Source: Butyrivibrio sp. AE3009
GTDB taxonomy: Bacteria; Bacillota; Clostridia; Lachnospirales; Lachnospiraceae
Length of the DNA stretch: 64,000 nt
Assembly: GCF_000420845.1 (NCBI RefSeq)
Contig: NZ_ATVS01000011.1
Span: 1-64,000 of the forward strand
Direction of reading: 5' to 3'
In this document: positions 16,107-24,393 of the stretch, one piece after another
Layout of the letters: each line of letters opens with the position of its first letter
Position numbering within the stretch: position 1 is the stretch's first letter
Program-made: the position numbers and the translations under genes
Notes under the pieces: model-generated
What the model was told of the DNA's origin: nothing
What the model saw: the letters and a program-made list of their open reading frames with translations, nothing else
Databases searched by the model: none

Positions 16107-17132
16107 TTATCGCTGAATACGACCTGATCCGTCGCCGCCTGCAAGCTTGTTAACCTCATCAACGGTTACAAGGTTGAAGTCGCCTTCGATTGAGTGCTTA
16201 AGAGCAGATGCTGCTACAGCAAACTCGATTGTAGCCTGAGGATCGAAGCAGTTTACGCAGCTGTAGATAAGTCCACCGCCGAAGGAATCACCGCCGCCTA
16301 CACGGTCAACGATGTGAAGTGCATACTTCTTTGAGAAGTAAGCCTGACCATCTGTGTAGAGCATTGCGCTCCAGTTGTTGTCATTAGCTGAGATAGACTC
16401 ACGAAGTGTGATAGCAACCTTCTTGAAGCCAAATCTCTCTGTAAGCTTCTGAGCTACCTCGATGTAGCCCTCTCTGTTAAGCTTACCTGTTGTAACGTCT
16501 GTTGAAGAAGCTGCGATACCGAATACATCATTAGCATCCTCCTCGTTAGCGATACATACATCAACATACTGGCAAAGCTCAGCCATAACCTTGCCTGCCT
16601 TCTCCTTGCTCCAGAGCTTTCCTCTGTAGTTAAGGTCGCAGGATACTGTAAGACCGTGCTCCTTAGCCTTCTTACAAGCCTCAAGAGTGATAGCTGCGAG
16701 AGAATCACTTACAGCGGGAGTGATGCCTGTGAAGTGGAACCACTCTGCACCCTGGAAGATATCATCCCAGTCGAAATCTGAAGGAACAGCCTCAGCGATT
16801 GCTGAATGTGCTCTGTCATAGATGCACTTTGAGCCTCTCTGTGAAGCACCCTTCTCGTTGTAGTAGATACCTACTCTGTCGCCGCCTCTTGTGATCTTGG
16901 AGGTGTCAACGCCGTACTTTCTAAGAGAGTTAACAGCTGCCTGTCCGATCTCGTGCTTAGGAAGCTTTGTAACGTATACTGAATCAAGGCCATAGTTAGC
17001 AAGTGAAACTGAAACGTTAGCCTCACCGCCGCCGAATGTAGCCTCAAGATGATCAACCTGAACGAATCTTAAATAGTTATCAGGCTGAAGACGAAGCATG
17101 ATCTCACCAAATGTAACAACTTTCTTTGACAT
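16107..17132 (-). CDS. kdgK: 2-dehydro-3-deoxygluconokinase (PfkB family)
   Basis: 341 residues. The PfkB signature DRVGGGDSFGGGL (about 273-285, with the catalytic Asp in GGGDSF) and the N-terminal sugar-binding segment TFGEIMLRLQP, then FGGGEANVSVSLA, identify a sugar kinase of the KDG kinase group. It phosphorylates 2-keto-3-deoxygluconate with ATP to KDPG. GAGG precedes the ATG at 17132. It follows eda in the operon kduI-kduD-eda-kdgK, and this context is what supports KDG over other sugars. Confidence 0.92.
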   Translation of the reverse strand: MSKKVVTFGEIMLRLQPDNYLRFVQVDHLEATFGGGEANVSVSLANYGLDSVYVTKLPKHEIGQAAVNSLRKYGVDTSKITRGGDRVGIYYNEKGASQRGSKCIYDRAHSAIAEAVPSDFDWDDIFQGAEWFHFTGITPAVSDSLAAITLEACKKAKEHGLTVSCDLNYRGKLWSKEKAGKVMAELCQYVDVCIANEEDANDVFGIAASSTDVTTGKLNREGYIEVAQKLTERFGFKKVAITLRESISANDNNWSAMLYTDGQAYFSKKYALHIVDRVGGGDSFGGGLIYSCVNCFDPQATIEFAVAASALKHSIEGDFNLVTVDEVNKLAGGDGSGRIQR

Positions 17133-17171
17133 GATTTATATCCTCTTTTCTTTTAAAAAAATCAGTTTAAC

Positions 17172-18134
17172 TTAGTTTTTTACAAGATGTACTGCGAATC
17201 CGCCGAAGTCATCTGCAAGGTAAGCAACCTTAAGGTGGCCCTCTGCATCATATGCAAATGAGCTCTCATCGAACTTAACGCCCTGCTTGCCAAGGTGGTA
17301 AACAGCTCTGTCTACGTTGTTGGTTCCGATTGCGATGTGTCCGCATGTTCCACGTCCCTGAGACTTCATAACCTCAACTACTGAACCTGCGAATACTGAA
17401 GAGTTACCAACCTTCTTGGTAAAGCCAAAGAGATTGTCGAACTTCTCAGCTGTAGCAACTGCAGAAGCCTCATCAGGCTGGTTGATTCCAACGTGCTTCA
17501 TTGTGAAGCCAAGCATTGCATTAACTGCATCTCTTGTCATAGCCTCGATCTCATCGAACTTACCTGCAGCGATAAGATCCTTCTTAACCATCCAGCTACC
17601 GCCGCAGCAGAATACCTTATTGAATGAAAGGTAATCATTAAGGTTGTTCTTGTTGATACCGCCTGTAGGCATGAAGTGCATCTTTGTGTAAGGTGCTGCC
17701 ATAGCCTTGATCTTGGCGATACCGCCGTTCTGCTCAGCAGGGAAGAACTTAACACAGTCAAGACCAAGCTCGATAGCCTGCTCTACTTCACCGGGAGTTG
17801 CTGTTCCGGGAACAACCGGTACTCCGATTGACTGAATGTACTCAACGTTTGATCTGTTGAAACCGGGGCTAACGATGAACTTAGCACCTGCAGCCTTAGC
17901 TCTGTCTGCCTGCTCAGCATTGAGAACTGTACCTGCACCAACGATCATCTCAGGGAACTTCTCAGAGATAAGTCTGATTGCCTCCTCAGCAGCTGCTGTA
18001 CGGAAGGTAACCTCAGCAGCGGGAAGTCCTCCCTTTATAAGTGCCTCAGCAAGAGGTACTGCGTCCTTAGCATCGTCAATAGCGATTACGGGAACAATAC
18101 CGATTTTGTATAACTCTTCGCAAATCTTATCCAT
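17172..18134 (-). CDS. eda: KDPG/KHG aldolase fused to a VOC-like domain
   Basis: 320 residues. Residues 1-205 are a KDPG aldolase: general base Glu in EVTFRT (E41), Schiff-base Lys in CVKFFPAE (K129) and the phosphate loop PTGGI. It cleaves KDPG to pyruvate and glyceraldehyde 3-phosphate. Residues ~213-320 add a glyoxalase/VOC-like domain (KHVGINQ, then GHIAIGTNNVDRAVYHL, then GGFAVHLV). This long form occurs in clostridia; the role of the second domain is not clear. RBS AAAGG precedes the ATG at 18134. A structured 217-bp spacer separates it from kduD. Confidence 0.92.
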   Translation of the reverse strand: MDKICEELYKIGIVPVIAIDDAKDAVPLAEALIKGGLPAAEVTFRTAAAEEAIRLISEKFPEMIVGAGTVLNAEQADRAKAAGAKFIVSPGFNRSNVEYIQSIGVPVVPGTATPGEVEQAIELGLDCVKFFPAEQNGGIAKIKAMAAPYTKMHFMPTGGINKNNLNDYLSFNKVFCCGGSWMVKKDLIAAGKFDEIEAMTRDAVNAMLGFTMKHVGINQPDEASAVATAEKFDNLFGFTKKVGNSSVFAGSVVEVMKSQGRGTCGHIAIGTNNVDRAVYHLGKQGVKFDESSFAYDAEGHLKVAYLADDFGGFAVHLVKN

Positions 18135-18158
18135 TTTTATTGCCTTTCTTTATCTTAA

Positions 18159-18336
18159 TTAATCTATTCATATTGATTAACACCGCGATTACTCCACTTC
18201 GTTCTCGTAATCGCTCCATCCATTCGGAAATCGACATACTCATATTCATTCGTATGTCTTTTTCCCTCATTGGTGGGCATATCTCAAATTCAAATGTGCA
18301 ATTCTGTGCAAGCACAATTGCACATTGAACTTGAGA
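18159..18336. repeat. Array of inverted repeats inside the uronate operon
   Basis: Four hairpins follow one another in the kduD-eda spacer: TTAATC/GATTAA (18159-18164, 18175-18180), GCGATTAC/GTAATCGC (18185-18192, 18207-18214), GACATAC/GTATGTC (18233-18239, 18252-18258), and a long imperfect one at 18282-18336 with arms of about 25 bp and a short loop. None ends in a T-run on the transcribed strand. A REP/MITE-like element or an mRNA-processing region are both possible. Confidence 0.7.
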
Positions 18337-18351
18337 CATTGTTAATCAAGA

Positions 18352-19206
18352 TTACTGTGCGTCTTCCTCGTCTACGAACTCCATCTTAGCAGGATCAAGG
18401 TTAGAAGGATCCTGTCCGATGTAAGCTGAGATACCGCCATCGATGTAAACTACCTGACCGTTGATGAAATCAGATGCAGGTGATGCAAGGAATACAGCAA
18501 GTCCCATAAGGTCCTCTGTCTTGCCCCATCTCTGAGCGGGTGTCTTGGAACGGATGAATCTGTCAAAAGGATGCATTGATCCATCTTCCTGCCTCTTACG
18601 AAGAGGAGCTGTCTGAGGTGTTGCGATGTAGCCGGGTCCGATAGCGTTGCACTGGATGTTGTACTGACCATACTCAGAGCAGATGTTTCTTGTAAGCATC
18701 TTAAGTCCGCCCTTAGCAGCTGCGTAAGCAGATACTGTCTCACGTCCGAACTCAGACATCATTGAGCAGGCGTTGATGATCTTTCCTGATCTCTTCTCCA
18801 TCATGTCAGGAAGAACTGCCTTAGCGCATACGAAAGGACCTGTAAGGTCTACGTCGATAACCTGGTTCCACTCCTTAAGAGTCATCTCGTGCATAGGAAT
18901 TCTCTTGATGATACCAGCGTTGTTAACGAGGATGTCGATTGAACCAACCTTCTCCTTAACGTCAGCAACGAACTTCTGAACCTGCTCCTCATTTGTTACG
19001 TCGCAAACTGCGCCGTAAACTTCGATGCCGCGCTTAGCGTACTCAGCAAGTCCCTTATCAACAAGGTCCTGATTGATATCGTTGAAAACGATCTTAGCTC
19101 CGCTCTCTGCGAAAGCTACTGCATAAGCAAGTCCAAGGCCGTAAGAAGCGCCTGTGATCCATGCTACTTTTCCTTCAAGTGAAAAATTCTTTAAAAAGTC
19201 TCCCAT
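18352..19206 (-). CDS. kduD: Short-chain dehydrogenase, 2-deoxy-D-gluconate 3-dehydrogenase type
   Basis: 284 residues of classical SDR fold: NAD-binding TGASYGLG (about 19-26), NNAG, the active-site Ser in INACSM and YAAAKGG with the catalytic Tyr/Lys. Next to kduI, eda and kdgK it is best read as KduD, which reduces 5-keto-4-deoxyuronate-derived diketogluconate to KDG with NAD(P)H. Gluconate 5-dehydrogenase is a close alternative by sequence. RBS AGGAGG precedes the ATG at 19206. The C-terminal ~25 residues form an acidic tail. Confidence 0.9.
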   Translation of the reverse strand: MGDFLKNFSLEGKVAWITGASYGLGLAYAVAFAESGAKIVFNDINQDLVDKGLAEYAKRGIEVYGAVCDVTNEEQVQKFVADVKEKVGSIDILVNNAGIIKRIPMHEMTLKEWNQVIDVDLTGPFVCAKAVLPDMMEKRSGKIINACSMMSEFGRETVSAYAAAKGGLKMLTRNICSEYGQYNIQCNAIGPGYIATPQTAPLRKRQEDGSMHPFDRFIRSKTPAQRWGKTEDLMGLAVFLASPASDFINGQVVYIDGGISAYIGQDPSNLDPAKMEFVDEEDAQ

Positions 19207-19243
19207 TGTAAATCCCTCCTAAATATATTTGGTGTTATTAGTT

Positions 19244-20107
19244 TTACATTAAATCCTGCATTGCGCAGTCATCCATATCATCGAAGTCCTGGTTCTCTCC
19301 AACCATTCCCCAGATGAAGGTGTAGGCCTGTGTGCCGCAGCCTGAGTGAATTGACCAGCTGGGGCTTATTACAGCCTGCTCGTTTCTCATGATGATATGT
19401 CTTGTTTCCTGAGGTTCTCCCATGAAGTGCATTACCATTGCATCCTCGGGAATATCGAAGTAAAGATATACTTCCATTCTGCGGTCATGTGTGTGACAAG
19501 GCATTGTGTTCCATACGCTGCCGGGCTTAAGCTCTGTCATACCCATCTCCAGCTGGCAGGTCTCAACCTGACCGGGAAGTATGTACTTGTTGATAACTCT
19601 GTGATTGGCACCCTCAAGACTTCCAAGTTCCTTCTTGTTCTCATCCTTGATGATGACAACGTCCTCTGAAGGAGTTCCTTCTCTCTTAATGAGAACTGTA
19701 GGATAAGTCTTGTGTGCAGGTGCACTGTTGATATAGAATTTAGCAGGCTTGGACGCATCTGCGCTGGCAAAAGAAACATCCTTTGCCCCCATTCCGATGT
19801 ACATTCCCTGCTTGTAGTCAACGTCATATTTCTTGCCGTCGATGGTGATTACACCGGCGCCGCCGATATTGATAACACCCATCTCACGTCTCTGCAGGAA
19901 GTACTCAGCACGAAGCTCATCTCCTGCTGTAAGCTTAAGCTCCTCTTTTACAGGCACAGCTGAACCTGTGATGATTCTGTCGATATGGCTGTAAACAAGC
20001 TTGATGGTATCAGGCTGAAAAAGATCATCGATAAGGAATTCCTCTCTCAGTCTCTTGGTGTCGTAATACTTCTCGTCCTTAGGTGAACATGCAGTTCTAA
20101 GTTCCAT
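19244..20107 (-). CDS. kduI: 5-dehydro-4-deoxy-D-glucuronate isomerase
   Basis: 287 residues of a cupin-type isomerase. The metal site is visible in MPCHTHDRRMEVYLYF (His-x-His and Glu), with a later His in WSIHSGCG. KduI isomerises the unsaturated uronate released from pectin or glycosaminoglycans to the substrate of KduD. RBS GGAGG lies four bases before the ATG at 20107. It is the first gene of the operon, downstream of a CTGACA/TATGAT promoter. Confidence 0.95.
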   Translation of the reverse strand: MELRTACSPKDEKYYDTKRLREEFLIDDLFQPDTIKLVYSHIDRIITGSAVPVKEELKLTAGDELRAEYFLQRREMGVINIGGAGVITIDGKKYDVDYKQGMYIGMGAKDVSFASADASKPAKFYINSAPAHKTYPTVLIKREGTPSEDVVIIKDENKKELGSLEGANHRVINKYILPGQVETCQLEMGMTELKPGSVWNTMPCHTHDRRMEVYLYFDIPEDAMVMHFMGEPQETRHIIMRNEQAVISPSWSIHSGCGTQAYTFIWGMVGENQDFDDMDDCAMQDLM

Positions 20108-20191
20108 TTTTCCTCCACCTTCTCCGGCAAAACCGGTAAATAGTTTTATAAATATAGCCCTTTATCAGGCTCTTTTATCATTGACTCTTGT

Positions 20192-20272
20192 ATCATATAG
20201 TATATTTTTTTCTTTGTCAGTTCATTTTTGCATCAAAATCTTGCAAATCTTGACACAATGTAAGTGCTTTCA
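20192..20272 (-). promoter_or_regulatory. kduI promoter with an upstream LacI/cre-like site
   Basis: On the minus strand a -35 CTGACA (20220-20215), a 17-base spacer and a -10 TATGAT (20197-20192) form a plausible sigma-A promoter. The dyad TGAAAGCACTTACA (20272-20259) lies 38 bp upstream of the -35 and differs from the LacI/CcpA operator pattern only in the central CG. CcpA or a KdgR-like regulator could act here. Nothing else is evident between 20108 and 20350. Confidence 0.5.
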
Positions 20273-20350
20273 TATTTCTTACATTTTACCCACTCGCTCC
20301 GGTTTTGTCTACCCAAAAGAGCCACCAAAAAGATTGCGCAGCTTATATAG

Positions 20351-20457
20351 AAAAAGGCGGTCCTCTGCGGCTTATATATGTGACCAATCCGATTTGATTA
20401 TTTTTCCCATCATCGGAGGATTGGGCGCATATATAAGCCGCAGAAGACCGCCTTTTT
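20351..20457. terminator. Large inverted repeat acting as bidirectional terminator after rnpB
   Basis: Arms of about 42 bp (20351-20392 and 20411-20457) begin with AAAAAGGCGGTC and end with GACCGCCTTTTT. The outer 12 bp match perfectly and the inner parts contain a few mismatches. Five T close the hairpin on both strands. It sits eight bases past the 3' end of the RNase P RNA and insulates the uronate operon. The arms are much longer than an ordinary terminator needs. Confidence 0.85.
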
Positions 20458-20464
20458 AAACTAT

Positions 20465-20942
20465 ATGAGCAGAACTGTAAGCCGGGTTATGTCGTGAATG
20501 ATCATCTATCTAGGACTGCCGTCGCCGACAGCCTCAAGCGACCCACCTGAAAGCGAACCGGGCCGGCTCATAGCTTTCTGTTCGGTCTTGCTTCGGATGG
20601 GGTTTACATGGCTACTGATGTTACCACCAGCACGGTAGTCTCTTACACTGCCTTTCCACCCTTACGCACATGAGGTAGTACGGCGGTCACTCGGAATGCA
20701 AGCATTCCTCGTTACGCGGCATTCGCCGCATGCCCCTTCCAATCTGTGACATATTTCATGCAAGCATGAATATGTCCCATCTTGTCATGGTCGCCCGCCT
20801 CATTTAGTACGCGGTATATCTCTGTTGCACTATCCTGGGAGTCACCTCCACCAGACGTTATCTGGCATCCTGCCCTGCGAAGCCCGGACTTTCCTCTCCC
20901 ATGCCCTTTCGTTTGCATGGCAGCGATCATCCATCCTGCTCA
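20465..20942 (-). ncRNA. rnpB: RNase P RNA
   Basis: On the minus strand the diagnostic 5' core GAGGAAAGTCCGGGC (near 20893-20880) and GTGGAGGTGACTCC, the AGTGCAACAGAGATA core, and the 3' element AACCCGGCTTACAG (about 20488-20475) identify bacterial RNase P RNA. The P1 helix pairs ATGAGCAG (5') with CTGCTCAT (3'), which sets the ends. At about 478 nt it is longer than the usual 340-420 nt; the extra length is in hairpins at 20693-20708, 20717-20730 and 20748-20776. The RNA is the catalytic part of the tRNA 5'-processing enzyme. It has a consensus promoter at 20948-20975. Confidence 0.96.
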
Positions 20943-20947
20943 TAAGT

Positions 20948-20975
20948 ATTATATTCTGATACACTTAAAAGTCAA
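20948..20975 (-). promoter_or_regulatory. rnpB promoter
   Basis: On the minus strand TTGACT (20975-20970), a 16-base spacer and a perfect TATAAT (20953-20948). The first RNA base is expected near 20942, which matches the P1 helix boundary. Confidence 0.9.
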
Positions 20976-20983
20976 CGAAAAAA

Positions 20984-21910
20984 TCACTTACCGAGTATTT
21001 CAATAAGAAGCTCTGTCATAGCGCTGTCATCAAGGCCTTTTTCATGAAGAAGGCAGTAGTGCACTCCATCTTTTTCCCAGCCTGCGGCATTGAAGGCAGT
21101 TTCCGTACCCTGAAGGGTAACCTCCACTCCGTTTATGGTTCTTACGGTCTTGGTCGAATAATCAATAAAATCACCTGCGATATTGCCGTTTACATACTCG
21201 GAAGCAGCTTCCTCGGAGGCCACTCTGTAATATACATTTCCTCCGTCAATATAATAATTGATCTCCATCATACCGCTGTCATACAGAAGGTAATGATTCT
21301 CGGTTGACGCATTAAGAAGGCTGTCGATATCGGTTATTGTTCCACCTGCTTCAGCGGACAATTCCTTGGCGGATGCAAATTCCGTCACCATGCTCGGAAC
21401 TTCCATTTCATCCTGCTCTGTTTCAACTGACTCATTTTTGGCAGTGTCTTTAGTCTTATCATTCTTGGACGGAGCAGCGGGAGCTGGCATAGCAGATGGT
21501 TCCATCATTGGCGCTGAATTCACAGCATCACCTCCCTGAGCTCCCATGATCGGAGCTGCCTCATCTGTAGCTGCTTCTTCATCCGCATAAGCTGCTTCTG
21601 TTGTCTCCTCAGCCATTTCATAGGTTGCAGCAGGTGCTTCGGACGTAGCTGATTCCATGGATTTCCTGCCGGACATGTTGCCAAATACTGCGTAAGCACC
21701 CACCAGTACCACTGCGAACATAGCGGCAACTGCGCCGTAGGTCCTTACAAAACTTATTATCTTGTTTTCCTTTTTTTCTTTTTTGGGAACCGATTCAAAA
21801 GTCTTAACGTCATCAAAGTTCGTATCCTCAATGTTTTGAAGGATGCGCTTTTTCATATCGTCAGTAACTTTGACTTTATCCATAACTTCATTATATTTAC
21901 TCAAAGTCAT
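20984..21910 (-). CDS. Membrane-bound anti-sigma factor-like protein
   Basis: 308 residues: a cytoplasmic N-terminus of ~50 residues, one membrane segment (about 53-72, YGAVAAMFAVVLVGAYAVF), a long Ala/Glu/Thr/Pro-rich linker (75-175) and an extracytoplasmic domain (180-308). It overlaps the ECF sigma gene by 14 bp, the classical sigma/anti-sigma arrangement. No zinc-binding HxxxCxxC motif is seen in the cytoplasmic part, so it is not a ZAS-type anti-sigma factor. The signal it senses is unknown. Confidence 0.75.
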   Translation of the reverse strand: MTLSKYNEVMDKVKVTDDMKKRILQNIEDTNFDDVKTFESVPKKEKKENKIISFVRTYGAVAAMFAVVLVGAYAVFGNMSGRKSMESATSEAPAATYEMAEETTEAAYADEEAATDEAAPIMGAQGGDAVNSAPMMEPSAMPAPAAPSKNDKTKDTAKNESVETEQDEMEVPSMVTEFASAKELSAEAGGTITDIDSLLNASTENHYLLYDSGMMEINYYIDGGNVYYRVASEEAASEYVNGNIAGDFIDYSTKTVRTINGVEVTLQGTETAFNAAGWEKDGVHYCLLHEKGLDDSAMTELLIEILGK

Positions 21911-22553
21911 ACGCCTCCTTCAGAATTTCTTTTAATTTCTCTCTTCCCCTTCGAAGATCCGAACGCACTGTTGACTCATTTTTGCCAAGAATCTCAGCTA
22001 TCTCCTTAGTAGCATAGCCCTCCTGGTAAAAAAGATGAACAACTTCCCTGTAGTTCTCCGGGAGCTCTTTTACCGCATCCCATACGAAGGCAAGGTCGTC
22101 CTGTTCCTCTCCTGTCAGTTCCTCAGCCAGCTCGTCGGTTTCTCTAAGCTTGTTGTACTGGATCTTGTTCTTACTGAGATTGGCTGCCACACGAAGAAGC
22201 CATGCCTTCTCATGCTCGCTGCTATCGAAGGCCGGATCGTTCTTGATAAACTGGATCAAAGTATCCTGCAGAATATCCTCTGCGTCGCTCATATTATGCA
22301 GATAGGAATAAGCCATTCTGAGAATATTGTTGCCATATCTATCAATAAGTAATCCTGCTCTCTCCGCTGCCGTCGCCCCTGCCACAGGCCTGTCCACCTT
22401 AGCTGGCGCAGCAAATAAAGATAAAGCAAGCTTCCTTATTTTCCCTACAGCACTCCCAAGTAATCCGGGAAGTTCCCACAGAAGGCCGCCATATGGCATA
22501 TATTCGCCATTTTTAGTCATAACCATGTTTACTGTCCTCAACTCTTTTTCCAT
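21897..22553 (-). CDS. ECF-type RNA polymerase sigma factor
   Basis: 218 residues. Sigma region 2 covers about 70-130 (NNILRMAYSYLHNMSDAEDILQD, then HEKAWLLRVAANL) and region 4 about 155-212 (LPENYREVVHLFYQEGYATKEIAEIL, then STVRSDLRRGREKL). Residues 1-60 form an extra, weakly hydrophobic extension. The start at 22553 has only a weak site (AAGGTTCGCGGG), so internal Met residues at 10 or 12 remain possible. The downstream overlapping gene is its probable anti-sigma factor. No target promoter motif was identified. Confidence 0.88.
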   Translation of the reverse strand: MEKELRTVNMVMTKNGEYMPYGGLLWELPGLLGSAVGKIRKLALSLFAAPAKVDRPVAGATAAERAGLLIDRYGNNILRMAYSYLHNMSDAEDILQDTLIQFIKNDPAFDSSEHEKAWLLRVAANLSKNKIQYNKLRETDELAEELTGEEQDDLAFVWDAVKELPENYREVVHLFYQEGYATKEIAEILGKNESTVRSDLRRGREKLKEILKEAYDFE

Positions 22554-22660
22554 ATCCCGCGAACCTTAACCAATAAGTCCGCACTCCTTAGACAGTATAA
22601 CATAAATTGCCTTCCTACTATATATACAAAGAGAAGAGCCAAAATGTTGCAGACTTTAGT

Positions 22661-22707
22661 AAAAAAAAGTGACAGGCACTTTAGTGGAACAAAGTGCCTG
22701 TCACTTT
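22661..22707 (-). terminator. Terminator of the rpoD-trmK-kinase operon
   Basis: AAAGTGACAGGCACTTT and AAAGTGCCTGTCACTTT form a perfect 17-pair stem with an eight-base loop, followed by eight T on the minus strand, 14 bases after the kinase stop. Confidence 0.95.
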
Positions 22708-22721
22708 ACTATAGTAAATTA

Positions 22722-24374
22722 TCAGACTTTGAAGCAGCTTCCTCCGACGAACTCTCTGCAGATGGAGTTCTTGGGAAGCATGGAACTGTCTACACTGACG
22801 AAATAGTCAAGGAACTTAAGAAGTCTCTTGGCCTCATAATACTCCGGTTCATCCTTACCGATGTTGAACAAAAGAGGCTCTGCGAAGGGCTTGATAACTG
22901 CCAGCTCGTAGATCTGAGCTGAGTTAAACATCTCGTCCGCGCCTTCCTGGAAGGGGAAGATATTGGCCTCCTCGCCGGCTCTTACTGAGCCCCACATGCT
23001 GATGGTCTTCTTGGCGGAAGCGCCTCTTGTTCTGGCATCCCTTACGATTCTTCTAAGGAGTCTGCCGTCTGTTGTAGGTATTCTGTTATGATCGTCAATA
23101 CTCAAGGTTGTAAGAGCACTGATATAGATCTTAAACTTGGACTCACTTGGAAGTGAATAACTCATCTTTTCATTAAGTCCGTGAATTCCCTCGATCACCA
23201 GCACATCATTTTTGCCAAGCTGCATGAACTCTCCGTTCATCTCCCTTTTGCCGGTAACAAAGTTAAACTCGGGCATTTCAACTCTCTCGCCTTTAAGGAG
23301 CCTTGTCATATCCTGATTAAAACGCTCAACATCAAGAGCCTCAAGACATTCGAAATTATAACTGCCGTCTTCGCTTAGAGGTGTATCCTCTCTGTTTACA
23401 AAGTAGTTGTCAAGGCTTATGGGATGCGGCACCAGTCCGTAGGTACGAAGCTGAATTGACAATCTGTTGGCAAAACTTGTTTTGCCGGAGGAGCTGGGAC
23501 CTGCAATCATAACGAATTTGACGTCAACTCTCTGGAATATCTTCCTGGCGATGTCTGCGATCTTGCTCTCCTGCAGCGCTTCCTGCACCAGCATCATCTC
23601 ATTGATCCTGCCGGAGCAGACCATGTTGTTAAGATCGCCCACGTTTGATATTCCCATCATGCTGCCCCAGTCACTGGCCAGCATCATGGTATTAAAGAGC
23701 TTTTCTCTGGGCTCTGATACCACCAGCTCACCCGGATTCTTTTTTGTGGGGAGCGTCAGCATCAGGCCGTCGTGATACTTATCCACCCTGAACTTCTCGA
23801 TATAAGAGGTTCTGGGCAGCATATAGCCAAAGAAATAATCATAGAGATCATCAATTCTGTAGACGTTGATTTCAGAACTTCTGCGGTATTTCAGAAGTGC
23901 CACCTTGTCATCCATGCCCTGATTTCTGAAGATCTCTATGGCATCATCAAGGGGATATACCTTCTTGGTGATCTGAATATCCGCGTCAACCAGCTCCTGA
24001 TATCTCTCTGTGACCTTGGCGGCAAACTCATCGGTTACAGGCACGCCAACCACTGTGCAGTAATATCCGTTGCCGATAGTAAACTCCACCTTGATCTTAA
24101 CATTGCTGCCGACGCCCGCCACATCACGAACCGCCTTGATCAGTATCATCACCGCAGTCCTTCTCATGGTCTCATAGCCGATGCTGTCCGCAAAGGTGAC
24201 AAAAGAGAGCTCGCCGTCCTTTTTAACAGCCTTAAACAGCTCTCTTATCTTGCCGTTAAATATAACGGCCGCAATCTTGCAGGGAAAGTCCTTCTGATAT
24301 TCCTTTGCAATAGTCTCAAAGGATGTTCCCTTGTCGTATTCTTTTGAAACCCCGTTAATTGTAACTATAGGCAT
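22722..24374 (-). CDS. TGS-domain nucleoside kinase (uridine kinase-like)
   Basis: 550 residues. The N-terminus looks like a TGS domain (VTINGVSKEYDKGTSFETIA) followed by a threonyl-tRNA-synthetase editing-like region. The C-terminal half is a P-loop kinase with GPSSSGKTSF (about 287-296) and a Pro-His-Pro substrate loop with LDNYF, as in uridine kinase/phosphoribulokinase. This architecture is widespread in clostridia and usually annotated as nucleoside kinase; its true substrate is not well established. RBS AGGAGG precedes the ATG at 24374. It follows trmK at 19 bases and ends the operon. Confidence 0.88.
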   Translation of the reverse strand: MPIVTINGVSKEYDKGTSFETIAKEYQKDFPCKIAAVIFNGKIRELFKAVKKDGELSFVTFADSIGYETMRRTAVMILIKAVRDVAGVGSNVKIKVEFTIGNGYYCTVVGVPVTDEFAAKVTERYQELVDADIQITKKVYPLDDAIEIFRNQGMDDKVALLKYRRSSEINVYRIDDLYDYFFGYMLPRTSYIEKFRVDKYHDGLMLTLPTKKNPGELVVSEPREKLFNTMMLASDWGSMMGISNVGDLNNMVCSGRINEMMLVQEALQESKIADIARKIFQRVDVKFVMIAGPSSSGKTSFANRLSIQLRTYGLVPHPISLDNYFVNREDTPLSEDGSYNFECLEALDVERFNQDMTRLLKGERVEMPEFNFVTGKREMNGEFMQLGKNDVLVIEGIHGLNEKMSYSLPSESKFKIYISALTTLSIDDHNRIPTTDGRLLRRIVRDARTRGASAKKTISMWGSVRAGEEANIFPFQEGADEMFNSAQIYELAVIKPFAEPLLFNIGKDEPEYYEAKRLLKFLDYFVSVDSSMLPKNSICREFVGGSCFKV

Positions 24375-24393
24375 ATATTTGCCTCCTGATTCT

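Noticed and set aside
18127-18339. Possible 70-residue gene across the kduD-eda spacer
   Set aside because: It has no ribosome binding site, is made of the hairpin arms and overlaps the eda start; the repeat structure explains the open frame.
20712-20930. Open frame of 72 codons in the rnpB region
   Set aside because: It lies entirely in conserved RNase P RNA sequence.
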